Shown here piece by piece: positions 26,001 to 36,346 of a stretch of 64,000 bases of DNA. A program made the position numbers and the translations under genes. The stretch comes from an uncultured Bilophila sp. (GTDB taxonomy: Bacteria > Desulfobacterota > Desulfovibrionia > Desulfovibrionales > Desulfovibrionaceae). The notes under the pieces are model-generated. The model worked only from the letters and a program-made list of their open reading frames with translations. It was not told the origin of the DNA and did no database searches. The DNA lies in contig CABKMN010000006.1 in NCBI GenBank assembly GCA_902373525.1, forward strand, positions 29,439 through 93,438, given 5' to 3'. Each line of letters begins with the position of its first letter. The first letter of the stretch is position 1.

Positions 26001-27295
26001 TCGTACCGCAGGGCTTCGGCGGGTTCGAGGCTCGAGGCCTGCCGCGCCGGGTAGATCGTGGCGAGGAAGCACAGGGTCATGGCGGACACGCCGACCACGA
26101 CGATATCGACCCAGTCGAGAAGAATGGGCAGGTGATCCAGCGTGTACACGCCGGGCGGCAGCTTGATGAACTGGTAGCGTTGCAGCAGGAGGGCCAGCCC
26201 GATGCCGAGCACGTAGCCGAGCAGGGTGCCCACCACGCCGATGATCGTGCCCTGAAGCATGAAGATGCGGCGGATCATGCCCTTGGTGGCCCCCATCGAC
26301 ATCAGGATGGCGATGTCGTGGGTCTTTTCCATGACCAGCATGACCAGCGTGGTGACGATGGAAAACGAGCCGATGAGCACTACCATCGCCAACAGGATGA
26401 ACATCCCGATTTTTTCCAGCTTCAACGCGGCGAACAGATTGGCGTTCATGTCCATCCACGTCCGTACGGAAGCCAGCGGGCCGAGTTCCTCCTGGAGTTC
26501 GGCGGCCACCTTGTCGGCCTTGTACACGTCCTTGACCGTGACCTCGATCCCGGAAATCTGATCCGGGGGCAGGCCGAGCAGATCACGCCCGGCAGCAAGG
26601 GAAATGAAGCCGAGCGAGGAGTCGTATTCGAACATGCCGGTCTGGAAAATCCCCGCCACCCGATAGGGGCGGATGCGGGGCTGGAAACCGGCGGTCGTTT
26701 TCTGGCCGGAAGGAGAGAGGAGGTTGACGCGGCTGCCTACGGTCAGGCCGAGGCGCTGCGCCAGCTCGTTGCCGATAAGCACGCCCGGCGGCGCGCCCTC
26801 CACCGAAGGCGTCAGCCCGGCGAGGCTGCCGCTGGTCAGGTTGTCCAGCATGGACAGCACGGACGGCGCGGTTTTCGGATCGATGCCGCGCAGCACCACG
26901 CCCTTCACGCCGCGCGGCGAGGAGAGCATGCCCTCCGCGTACAGGAAGGGGGTCGAGCCCACCACGCCCGGCGTGGCGTCGATGCGCTTGAGCACGGCAT
27001 CGATGCCGGAAAGATGCGGGGCATCCCCGCCGCCGTTGCGCAGGGCGTCGAACTCCGCGTCCGACGGGCGCGCGGTGAGGGCGGCCAGCGGACCGGAGAC
27101 GATGATGTGCGCGTTCGCGCCGAGGATTTTGTCCCGGATGTCGGTGGTGAACCCGTTGTAGACGCCGAGCACCACGACCAGCGCGGCGACGCCGATGGCG
27201 ACGCCGAGCACGGACATGGCGGAAATGATGTAGATGAAGGCCTGCTTGCGCCGCGCGAAGAGGTAGCGCAAGGCTACGAAGAGTTCAAAACGCAT
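25997..27295 (-). CDS. lolC: Lipoprotein-release transporter permease
   Basis: Inner-membrane permease of the LolCDE type, 432 residues. The family N-terminus FELFVALRYLFARRKQAFIYIISAMSV and first membrane span (LGVAIGVAALVVVLGVYNGF) are clear, followed by a large periplasmic domain (about 50-270) and three C-terminal spans with the coupling-helix region MEKTHDIAILMSMGATKGMI. Only one permease gene is present, so it probably forms a homodimer serving as both LolC and LolE, as in many non-enteric bacteria. It starts 5 bp after the lysS stop. Confidence 0.93.
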   Translation of the reverse strand: MRFELFVALRYLFARRKQAFIYIISAMSVLGVAIGVAALVVVLGVYNGFTTDIRDKILGANAHIIVSGPLAALTARPSDAEFDALRNGGGDAPHLSGIDAVLKRIDATPGVVGSTPFLYAEGMLSSPRGVKGVVLRGIDPKTAPSVLSMLDNLTSGSLAGLTPSVEGAPPGVLIGNELAQRLGLTVGSRVNLLSPSGQKTTAGFQPRIRPYRVAGIFQTGMFEYDSSLGFISLAAGRDLLGLPPDQISGIEVTVKDVYKADKVAAELQEELGPLASVRTWMDMNANLFAALKLEKIGMFILLAMVVLIGSFSIVTTLVMLVMEKTHDIAILMSMGATKGMIRRIFMLQGTIIGVVGTLLGYVLGIGLALLLQRYQFIKLPPGVYTLDHLPILLDWVDIVVVGVSAMTLCFLATIYPARQASSLEPAEALRYE

Positions 27296-27300
27296 AAAGG

Positions 27301-28884
<1,584 letters not shown>

Positions 28885-29230
28885 GGGAATCTCTCCATCA
28901 ATTAGAATAGCGATGTGGCGACCGGCGGAATCCTTCGCGTTTCCGGACGGCGGAAAAAAAGCCCTGCGGTGCCGGGCGGACTGCCCCCTGCGACGGCATG
29001 ACGACTCTACAGGAAAGCCGTACACTGTTCCAACGGGTTAGAGAAAACCGGACGGTTTTCGTTCCGTTGCGCCGCCCACGGCTTCCGGCGGCGGGAACAC
29101 CCCTCCGGCCTTGGCGCCCTGCGGGCCTGATCGCACAGTTTGTATCCGCAAAGCCGTAGTCCAATTGTGCTGTGCAGTCAAGGACGTGGCGCGTCCCAAA
29201 AATTTTTTTCAGGAAAAGAGAAAAAAACGC

Positions 29231-29259
29231 TTGACGGAGAGGCCCCGTTTCGGTAGACC
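29231..29259 (+). promoter_or_regulatory. Sigma-70-type promoter of tRNA-Asn
   Basis: TTGACG, 17 bases, then TAGACC, with an A/T-rich stretch just upstream (29200-29228) that could be an UP element. The -10 box ends 27 bases before the tRNA, which fits a short 5' leader. Confidence 0.65.
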
Positions 29260-29286
29260 TCTTTTCGCACCAACGACGTGCCTCAT

Positions 29287-29362
29287 TCCCCGGTGGCTCA
29301 ATCGGCAGAGCGGGTGACTGTTAATCACTAGGTTGGCGGTTCAAGTCCGTCCCGGGGAGCCA
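29287..29362 (+). tRNA. tRNA-Asn (anticodon GTT)
   Basis: Acceptor TCCCCGG pairs with CCGGGGA, the D arm is GGCTCAATCGGCAGAGC, the anticodon stem GTGAC/CACTA region encloses TGTTAAT with anticodon GTT, and the T arm has GGTTCAAGTCC. CCA is encoded. Everything 3' of this gene up to about 47.4 kb is lower in GC than the flanks, as expected for a tRNA used as an integration site. Confidence 0.96.
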
Positions 29363-29370
29363 GAAAGTCC

Positions 29371-29404
29371 AAGGCCTTACAGCGAAAGCTGTAGGGCCTT
29401 TTCT
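29371..29404 (+). terminator. Terminator of tRNA-Asn
   Basis: AAGGCCTTACAGC/GCTGTAGGGCCTT with a GAAA tetraloop, followed by TTTT... It begins 8 bp after the tRNA CCA end. Confidence 0.85.
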
Positions 29405-29419
29405 GGTTATGGGGCGCTG

Positions 29420-29441
29420 TTGTCCCCATTTTGTCCCCATT
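29420..29441 (+). repeat. Tandem 11-bp repeat next to tRNA-Asn
   Basis: Two back-to-back copies of TTGTCCCCATT. Short direct repeats immediately outside a tRNA often serve as integrase arm sites; no integrase gene remains here, so the role is inferred. Confidence 0.4.
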
Positions 29442-29581
29442 CCTTCTGGGATGAAAAGTGTTTCTTCGTGAAGATATGTGCTGACTCTTCTTCGGATCAG
29501 AGTTGTACCCACGCAGGGTGTTCTTACTGGACAGCTTAATGAAAAACTCTCCGCTCTTTCAGAAGGAGCGGAGAGCTCGTT

Positions 29582-30614
29582 TCATTGAATTTTCAAGAAG
29601 GAACGTTCAATGAGACTTTGGATATCATCTAATGAACTTGCCTTTGCCACTGCCACTACCAAAGACGATAACGTAGCGACGTCATTAATTTGATCAACTT
29701 TCGTGAGTAAAGAAGGTTCAATTTTTTCGAAGCGAGAAAGTAGCAGATTGGTTACTGCGGAACGTAACCCTTCGGCTTTTCCCTCAGCTCTTCCTTCAAC
29801 TCTCCCTTTTTCCTTTCCCTTGTTGTAGAATTCCGGAAACCAGTATTCCTCAAAGGACTTCATGGGAGTGGTGATGCCTTCCTGCATGGCGATTTCCTCT
29901 ATGCTTTGCTTAATATGTGATTCGGTAATGTCAGGATTGGTCTGCTGAACGTAATTCAGGAATAACTTGATGGTATCCATAAGTTCCCGATTCATAGCAG
30001 AATCCAGAAGCAGGAATATTCTTGCAATTTGTTCTACGGGGTGCTTCAGCAATAATGCCTGAAGCAAAAGAAGCATGGCATTGTCCGTGAAATTAGCTCT
30101 CAGCTTTTCCTCGGAGAGTTCCGCGAGGTTGCAGACCAACATGCTGAAATCAGGAATACACATGTTGAAGGGTGTGCCTTCCATGAAGAGTTCCCGCATC
30201 TGCCTTCCGTTCCATCTTTCCTTGCCGTGGTAGAACACGATGGGGATAATGAAGGGGAGAGGCTTGCCTCTGGCTTGATATCGCCCCGAACTGACCTCGT
30301 CCTCCCACATGAGGGCCATATACCTGAGTAGCTGAAGGGCACAGGTAGGGGCGGGGTTGTGCTTATGCTCAGACGATGTAGATGCTTCCCTGTTTACCGT
30401 CCTTCGTGAAGCACCGGAAGACGATGTCTGCGATGGATTCCTTCAGCCCCGGCGCTATGAAGCTTTCCCTTGTTGGTTCCAGGCTGGAGATGTCCAAGGC
30501 TTCGTACATTTCCCTCGGCAGGAACTCTCTGAGGAAGTTTCCCATGGCTCCGGGATTCGAGAAGTATTTTCTGGCGACCAAATCGTGCGGGTTGTCCACT
30601 TTTTTTGTGTTCAT
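29582..30614 (-). pseudogene. Rpn/YhgA-type PD-(D/E)XK nuclease gene, frameshifted
   Basis: The N-terminal piece (from ATG at 30614: MNTKKVDNPHDLVARKYFSN, then GLKESIADIVFRC) and the C-terminal piece (ending 29582: YMALMWEDE, PFIIPIVFYHGKERW, KGKEKGRVEGRAEGKAEG) are the two halves of one Rpn-family recombination-promoting nuclease. The reading frame stops at 30369-30371 after GSIYIV, and the missing link SEHKHNPAPTCALQLLRYMALMW continues directly in another frame. A lost TC dinucleotide or one extra base at about 30372 would restore it. The D and E/K residues of the nuclease core fall around the break. Flanking genes are broken too. Confidence 0.85.
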
Positions 30615-30687
30615 GAAGGAAGAATAAGGCAAAAGGTTATAGTTGGCAAGATGCCTGTTTTGATGTTTTATCAATATTATAATATTG

Positions 30688-30867
30688 TTACATGAAATCG
30701 AATTCCGCATTATGTTTTCCCGTTCCTCCGCATATGGGACAAACGATCTTTTGTTCTCCCCCGCATGCAGGACAATTTTCTGGATGCCTTCCCCCATATT
30801 CGATAGGACATTCTATCACACTAGAGCCTTCGCATTCTTCACATTCCACTTCCTGTATTTGTTCCAT
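30688..30867 (-). CDS. DnaJ-type cysteine-rich mini-protein
   Basis: A 59-residue reading frame: MEQIQEVECEECEGSS, then ENCPACGGEQKIVCPICGGTGK and a short acidic tail. It contains three CxxC pairs (ECEEC, CPAC, CPIC), two followed by GG, plus a lone Cys, in the CxxCxGxG style of the DnaJ zinc-finger domain, without a J domain. Such mini-proteins act as zinc or chaperone-like partners, but the function here is unknown. The ribosome site is weak. It lies 12 bp downstream of the broken zinc-ribbon gene on the same strand and appears intact. Confidence 0.65.
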   Translation of the reverse strand: MEQIQEVECEECEGSSVIECPIEYGGRHPENCPACGGEQKIVCPICGGTGKHNAEFDFM

Positions 30868-30879
30868 TTTTATACTCTG

Positions 30880-31193
30880 TTACGGTTTATTGTCGAGATA
30901 CCGAAGTACGGCTAGAACTGAAGTTATGATGACCGCTCCAGTCTTGGCCGTACTTTCCATATAGGGGATAAATATTGACGGATTTTTACATGACGGACAT
31001 ATCTTATCATCCCATAAATCTCCACCTTCCGTATAGTTATTGCACCCCGGTGCAATGCATCTCAGAATTCTTGTTTTGCATAACGGACATTTGATGACAT
31101 TTCTTCTGAAATTATTTTTTCAAGAATATCATTTGAAGTTGGGTGTATTTCATTTTTACATACCGGACAATGACCTATTGGATAGATATTCAT
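30880..31193 (-). pseudogene. Zinc-ribbon membrane protein gene, single-base frameshift
   Basis: From ATG at 31193 the frame reads MNIYPIGHCPVCKNEIHPTS, and a second frame continues with RNVIKCPLCKTRILRCIAPG, CPSCKNPSIF, a membrane segment TGAVIITSVLAVLRYL and a stop at 30880. Together they give a three-CxxC zinc-ribbon protein with a C-terminal anchor, about 104 residues. The frames join if the six-A run (31115-31120, minus strand) had seven A residues. This may be a real mutation, a slippery site or a sequencing error. Confidence 0.65.
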
Positions 31194-31219
31194 AGCTAAA
31201 TTTACTTTGAATTATTGAA

Positions 31220-32140
31220 CTATATTCTTGGAATACCAATAATATTCTTCCCAAGTATGTCAAAAAGTGCCACGGGTAATTCCCCCAGATCGTAAATACT
31301 TCTGCTGGAGGCGGGAAGAAATTGCTTGATACTTTCATCCAATATTCCCAACCCGTAGACTTCCAGACCGATTTTGTGCGCCATTTTAAGTGCCTTTCTC
31401 GTGGCGGTCATATCGGTGGGTTGCCCATCCGTCAGGACGAACAGCATTTTTCTCCGTTCTTTAGTGAATAGAAGTTGCTGCATGACCCACCAGAGTGCGG
31501 GAGCGAGAGGTGTTCCTCCGCTCGGCATGAGGTTGATGCGGGTATGAACGGGTTGTCCATATTTGAGCAGTGGATAGACCAGACCAACATCTCCCCTGTA
31601 GTTTCCATTGAAGGCAGTTATGGCAGTATTAAGCCCCTTGAGGGCTGAACAGGCTGAGGCAATAGCATGGCAGGATGCCGTCGCGAGTTCCATAGGTTTG
31701 CCGTACATGCTGGCGGATGCGTCCAGCAGGATGTGGAGACTCGTACTGACGGCGATGCACTCCGTCCGTTGGATGAATACTTTCGGATTTTCCGTTTTGA
31801 TTCTTTACAGCTTTGCAGTATTAAGCCTCCCCTTTGTGGAAGGATAGGAAGCCGACATGGAGAGCGACTGCATGAGTCCCTGAATCCTGATGGACAATCC
31901 TCTCGTAATCAGTTCTATCCTTCTCAGCGTATCCGGGGGAATGGCGTCAGGCGTAACAGGGCGAATCTTGGCGACCGTCCAGTGTTCCGAGTCCATGCCT
32001 CCCGCCTGCGCCGAGAGTTTTTCCTTCAAAATCGTTCCCATCGTTTTGGGAAACGAATCTTCATAAGCATTCTGTGCCCCGTCTTTTTCTTCTGAAATGA
32101 CGCTCTGTCCCCCATCGGGGTGATCATTCCGGTTTTCCAT
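31220..32140 (-). pseudogene. CobT-like von Willebrand factor A protein gene with internal stop
   Basis: Both halves are in the same frame. The upstream half (from ATG at 32140) ends TPDAIPPDTLRRIELITRGL...STKGRLNTAKL, then a TAA at 31805-31807, then RIKTENPKVFIQRTECIAVST and the vWA core LLDASASMYGKPMELA (metal-site DxSxS), FVLTDGQPTDM and LEVYGLGILDES. This order (GRLN..., F..., vWA) is that of the C-terminal CobT-type chelatase domain found in phage and island proteins. Intact relatives are longer at the N-terminus, so the 5' part may also be lost. A single nonsense mutation explains the break. Confidence 0.8.
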
Positions 32141-32530
32141 TTGAGACGTACTCCCCTGCGGCTGTTCGGGTACACGAGGTATGGAGGTATGTCATCCGAT
32201 TTCAGCCGTAATCGTGAGGGGTTATACGTTATGATACCGTTTGTGCCAAGATATGCCGGGGGAATGAATTACAACCCGACAAAAAGTGTACTCTTTTGGC
32301 GAGAGTGAAGCCCAAAAATCTCAGAGGAGAAAGGGCTGTTTTTAGGCTGGAAAGTTGAATAGTTTTGGGGTAAGAGAGTACGGAGTAAGTTAAATGATGG
32401 GATGACAAAAAGTACACCTTCTTTTTGACGCTCCACTCTTTTTGTTTTTTGAATTAAACGATTTTTTTTAGAAAATATGTTGGGGTGAACACTCATATTT
32501 CATCTTTTTCTCACCGAAAATACCTATCTC
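32141..32530. other. AT-rich region without a gene
   Basis: About 390 bp of low GC between the broken CobT-like gene and the small phage-type gene. No frame with a ribosome site or recognisable protein; it probably holds promoters or lost 5' coding sequence of the vWA gene. Confidence 0.5.
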
Positions 32531-32766
32531 ATGACTGAATACATCAAACTTACCGGATTGGAACGTCTCATCATTTGGCTGAGAAGAAATAATGTGAATT
32601 TCAGTAAAATAGATGAATTGCTCGGTATAACTCGCATGTAGGTCGTCTGTGCAAGGCTGAGTGTATTCCTTCGGAACGACACCAGGAACTCGCTCAACTG
32701 GGTATCCCGGCTGATCTGTTGCCTCCTGCTGAGGATGTCAGGCGTGGTCCAAAGACAGGGAAATGA
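32531..32766 (+). pseudogene. Phage/island helix-turn-helix-like small protein gene, frameshifted
   Basis: Starts MTEYIKLTGLERLIIWLRRNNVNFSKIDELLGITRM and meets TAG at 32639-32641. One frame over, the sequence continues VGRLCKAECIPSERHQEL and AQLGIPADLLPPAED to a TGA at 32764-32766. Joined, the product is about 78 residues with a Cro/C1-like helical pattern (KIDELLGIT..VGRLCKAE). One base is missing near 32637. The family assignment is by pattern only. Confidence 0.6.
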
Positions 32767-32871
32767 AGATAAATGTATGGGTGTCTTTTATATTTGGAAA
32801 TGCCTAATGCATTGATTGAAACAGTACAGCGTACTGTTAATAATGTATAAATAAACGAAGTGGTCTCATCA

Positions 32872-33807
32872 ATGCCCTCTATTTCAGTCATTATACCGAG
32901 CTATAACTATGAATCTTATATGCATGAAGCCATTAAAAGTGTGCTTCAACAGTCATGGAAAGATTTTGAACTGATTATTGTCGATGACGGATCTACAGAC
33001 AATTCTGTGACTGTAGCCCGTTTTTTTGCTGAACAAGATCAACGCATCACCGTGCTGCAACATCAGGATGGAAAAAACCATGGCCTGGCGGCGACTCTGC
33101 AGCTTGGAGCTGCTGAAGCCAAAGGTGAGTACATAGCTTTTCTGGAAGCGGACGATATCTGGTTGCCTGTTTGTCTTGAGCAGAGAATGCGGGTTGCCTC
33201 CGCAACGAATGCCGGAGTTATTTTTAATGGTGTAGAAGTGTTGTGCATGGAAGGGGCCAGCACAGCATGGTTCGATGTTTATGTTCCTAGAATTATGAGG
33301 AGCCATTCCCGTCGTGTAGCCGATGCGAAAAATGGCCCATATGGTTCATATGAAATGAGGGGAGCCTTTCTGATCGAAAACCAGATTCCTACTTTCTCCT
33401 GCGCCATGATTCGGCGTTCCATGCTGCTTGCTTGTGATCTGAATTCCCCTGTCCCCCAATGGGTAGACAGATGGCTCTGGTGTCAGGCCGCGCAAAAAAC
33501 AACTTTTGCCTACATTCCGCCCAAGCTGACTCGTTGGCGGCTGCACAGCAACAGTTTTACTGCACGAAGCAAGCCATTCGCCGCGTCGAAACTTGCCTCT
33601 TTCACCCAATATACCAAGTCTGCTTCCATTTTTTGGAGAGGCCTTCGGACAGAGCTGCTTCCCAATTACACACGGAAAAGGGACTGTTGGTACAAATACT
33701 TTCTCTTGTTGCCCGTCTGGGCCGAACTGGCTATACGTTTTTGCGTGCAAATACAGGAGATTGGCATAAAGGCAACGATCAAAGTCATTTTTAAAAAGCT
33801 GAGTTGA
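32872..33807 (+). CDS. Family 2 glycosyltransferase
   Basis: A 311-residue GT-A fold enzyme: PSISVIIPSYNYESYMHEAI at the N-terminus, nucleotide-binding VDDGSTDNS near 40-48, and the acidic metal-binding motif EADDIW near 95-100. The C-terminal half (PQWVDRWLWCQAAQ, KLTRWRLHSNSFT) is typical of O-antigen and capsule sugar transferases. No membrane anchor is present. A GTG at 32860 would add four residues; I prefer the ATG at 32872. It lies 4 bp before rfbB, so it probably uses or accompanies dTDP-rhamnose. Codon use is AT-richer than in the flanking core genes. Confidence 0.9.
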   Translation: MPSISVIIPSYNYESYMHEAIKSVLQQSWKDFELIIVDDGSTDNSVTVARFFAEQDQRITVLQHQDGKNHGLAATLQLGAAEAKGEYIAFLEADDIWLPVCLEQRMRVASATNAGVIFNGVEVLCMEGASTAWFDVYVPRIMRSHSRRVADAKNGPYGSYEMRGAFLIENQIPTFSCAMIRRSMLLACDLNSPVPQWVDRWLWCQAAQKTTFAYIPPKLTRWRLHSNSFTARSKPFAASKLASFTQYTKSASIFWRGLRTELLPNYTRKRDCWYKYFLLLPVWAELAIRFCVQIQEIGIKATIKVIFKKLS

Positions 33808-33811
33808 AGGC

Positions 33812-34876
33812 ATGCAGACGCTTTTGGTTACTGGTGGGGCCGGATTCATTGGCTCTTGTTATGTCCTGAAACGGTGCGCCGCTGGGGATACCGTCATCAA
33901 TCTGGACAAGCTGACCTATTCGGGAAATCCTGACAATTTGCTTTCCCTCCGGGATAATCCGCGACACATCTTTATACAGGGCGATATTGGAAACACGGAA
34001 CTTGTTGCCCATCTTCTCCAGGTGTACCGGCCCGATGCGATAGTCAACTTTGCTGCGGAAAGCCATGTCGACCGAAGCATTCTTGATCCGGATGCCTTTG
34101 TGCGTACCAATGTGCTTGGCACCTGTTCTTTGCTTCGGACCGTCAAGGACTGGTGGACACTTCTTGCTCCACTCGAAAAGGCAGCATTTCGCTTTCTTCA
34201 TGTGTCGACCGACGAGGTTTTCGGTGCTTTAAAACCCGGGGATCCCGCCTTTACGGAAGAAACTCCATATAGTCCCAACAGTCCCTATTCTGCATCAAAG
34301 GCATCCGGCGATCATTTTGTTCGTGCCTTTCACGAGACGTATGGTCTGCCGACACTGATTACCAACTGTTCCAACAATTATGGGCCGCGTCAGTTCCCGG
34401 AAAAACTTATTCCATTAGTTACGCTCAATGCACTGGCTCGCAAGAGCCTTCCTGTGTACGGCTCCGGCTCCAACATTCGCGACTGGCTTCATGTTGAAGA
34501 TCACTGTTCCGCCATTCAACGGGTGCTGGAATCAGGGCGGACAGGGCAGACTTACAACATCGGCGGTAATTCCGAATGCACAAATCTTCAGGTCGTTCAC
34601 GGTATCTGTGAAGTACTCGACCAGGTGCGTTCATCTCCTGATGGTTCCTATGCCGCTCTTATCAAATTCGTGAAGGATCGCCCGGGTCACGATTTCAGAT
34701 ATGCGATCAACTGTTCAAAAATCAAATCCGAACTGGGTTGGAAACCAGACCATAGCTTTGAGGAAGGTCTGCGCGAAACAGTCCTGTGGTATCTCGACAA
34801 TTTCGAATGGGTAGAACACGTCCAGAGCGGTGCCTACCGAGACTGGATTCGCAGCAACTATGCGGAGAGAATGTAA
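33812..34876 (+). CDS. rfbB: dTDP-glucose 4,6-dehydratase
   Basis: Second step of dTDP-L-rhamnose synthesis. The 354-residue short-chain dehydrogenase-type enzyme has the NAD motif TGGAGFIGS at 7-15, NFAAESHVDRSI, the active-site FLHVSTDEVFGAL, and the YxxxK pair in PYSASKASGDH, plus NNYGPRQFPEKLIPL. All catalytic residues appear intact. Order in the cluster is rfbB-rfbA-rfbC-rfbD, all on the plus strand with gaps of 3 bp or overlaps except before rfbD. Confidence 0.96.
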   Translation: MQTLLVTGGAGFIGSCYVLKRCAAGDTVINLDKLTYSGNPDNLLSLRDNPRHIFIQGDIGNTELVAHLLQVYRPDAIVNFAAESHVDRSILDPDAFVRTNVLGTCSLLRTVKDWWTLLAPLEKAAFRFLHVSTDEVFGALKPGDPAFTEETPYSPNSPYSASKASGDHFVRAFHETYGLPTLITNCSNNYGPRQFPEKLIPLVTLNALARKSLPVYGSGSNIRDWLHVEDHCSAIQRVLESGRTGQTYNIGGNSECTNLQVVHGICEVLDQVRSSPDGSYAALIKFVKDRPGHDFRYAINCSKIKSELGWKPDHSFEEGLRETVLWYLDNFEWVEHVQSGAYRDWIRSNYAERM

Positions 34877-34879
34877 ATC

Positions 34880-35773
34880 ATGAAAGAATGGAAAGGCATT
34901 GTACTCGCAGGTGGATCCGGAACACGGCTTTACCCCCTGACGCGCAGCGTGAGCAAGCAGCTTATGCCGGTCTATGACAAACCCATGATCTATTATCCGT
35001 TAAGCATACTCATGCAGGCCGGCATTCGGGATATCGTCGTTATCTCCACACCTAAACATTTGCCCCTGTATCGTGAACTGCTGGGGGATGGTTCTCAGCT
35101 GGGCTGTTCGTTCCACTACGTCGTGCAGGAGCGACCGGAAGGGCTGGCTCAAGCCTTCCTGCTGACCGAAGACTTCATCTTGGGTTACAACGTGTGCCTG
35201 ATTCTCGGTGATAATATTTTCTTCGGCAACGGCATGGATGCACTTCTCAGACAGGCCATGAGTCGGACAACAGGCGCTACCGTATTCGGCTACCACGTTC
35301 GCGAACCTCAACGCTACGGTGTTGTGGAGTTCGATAACAACCTGCGCGCTGTCAGTATCGAAGAAAAACCTGAGAATCCAAAGTCAAACTATGCTGTAAC
35401 TGGCCTTTATTTCTATGACTCAGAGATCGTTTCCATTGCACGTCAGGTCCGGCCTTCCGCACGAGGAGAATTGGAAATCACCTCGGTCAACAATATCTAC
35501 CTTGAACGTGGTCTTCTGAATGTAGAGCTCATGGGCCAGGGAATTGCGTGGCTTGATACGGGAACGCATGATTCTTTGCTTGAAGCGAGTTCGTTCGTAC
35601 AGGCTGTGGAGACACGCCAAGGACTGAAAATAGCCTGCCTCGAAGAAATCGCGTGGCGGAATGGGTATATTTCTTCGGATGATATGCGCCGTCTTGCCAA
35701 GCCCATGGATAAAAACGGCTACGGACAATACCTGTATGAGCTGGTCGAAATGGGGGGAAAGACATGGAAGTAG
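34880..35773 (+). CDS. rfbA: Glucose-1-phosphate thymidylyltransferase
   Basis: First step of dTDP-rhamnose synthesis: glucose-1-phosphate plus dTTP to dTDP-glucose. The 297-residue length is normal; motifs are GIVLAGGSGTRLYPLT near the start, KPMIYYPLSILMQAGI, LILGDNIFFG with the magnesium aspartate, and EEKPENPKSNYAVTGLYFYD. The start is 3 bp past rfbB and the end overlaps rfbC by 10 bp. Confidence 0.96.
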   Translation: MKEWKGIVLAGGSGTRLYPLTRSVSKQLMPVYDKPMIYYPLSILMQAGIRDIVVISTPKHLPLYRELLGDGSQLGCSFHYVVQERPEGLAQAFLLTEDFILGYNVCLILGDNIFFGNGMDALLRQAMSRTTGATVFGYHVREPQRYGVVEFDNNLRAVSIEEKPENPKSNYAVTGLYFYDSEIVSIARQVRPSARGELEITSVNNIYLERGLLNVELMGQGIAWLDTGTHDSLLEASSFVQAVETRQGLKIACLEEIAWRNGYISSDDMRRLAKPMDKNGYGQYLYELVEMGGKTWK

Positions 35774-36309
35774 TCGAAACTCCGATAGCCGGAGTCCTGC
35801 TCATCAAGCCCAGAGTCTGGGGAGATGCCCGCGGTTATTTCGTCGAGACCTGGCAGAAGAAACGGTATGAAGATGCGGGAATAAGGCTGCCCTTCGTTCA
35901 GGACAATCACTCCACATCACGCCGGGGCATCCTGCGAGGTCTGCATTTTCAGAAAATTTTTCCCCAGGGAAAGCTGGTCAGTGTTTCGCTTGGCAGTGTT
36001 TTTGATGTGGCCGTAGACATCCGTCGGGGCTCACCAACCTTCGGTCAGTGGTTCGGTGTGGAACTGACGCAGGAAAACCAGTGGCAGCTCTGGATTGCTC
36101 CCGGGCTTGCCCACGGTTTTGTCGTCACCAGTGAGACCGCGCACTTTCATTACAAATGTACGGACGTGTATCACCCGGAGGATGAAGGAGCCATTTGCTG
36201 GAATGATCCGGAACTCAACATTGCATGGCCCATTGCCGAGCCCACCCTCTCAGCAAAGGACATGGCCGCTCCCGGTTTTGCCGAACTGAAAAACACGCTG
36301 CTTGCCTGA
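35764..36309 (+). CDS. rfbC: dTDP-4-dehydrorhamnose 3,5-epimerase
   Basis: Third step of dTDP-rhamnose synthesis, a cupin-fold epimerase of 181 residues. Recognisable stretches are GVLLIKPRVWGDARGYFVET, FVQDNHSTSRRGILRGLHFQ with the catalytic histidine, FDVAVDIRRGSPTFGQW, and PGLAHGFVVTSETAHFHYKC. The start overlaps rfbA by 10 bp, with GGGGGAAA ahead. Confidence 0.95.
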   Translation: MEVVETPIAGVLLIKPRVWGDARGYFVETWQKKRYEDAGIRLPFVQDNHSTSRRGILRGLHFQKIFPQGKLVSVSLGSVFDVAVDIRRGSPTFGQWFGVELTQENQWQLWIAPGLAHGFVVTSETAHFHYKCTDVYHPEDEGAICWNDPELNIAWPIAEPTLSAKDMAAPGFAELKNTLLA

Positions 36310-36346
36310 AGCGCCGAGAACGTATTGCAACGAACGGATTGGTCTT

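Noticed and set aside
29321..29512. Minus-strand frame ending WLPGTDLNRQPSD
   Set aside because: It runs through the tRNA-Asn gene; such peptides are known artefacts of tRNA reverse strands. Its first part might be an integrase relic, but that cannot be shown.
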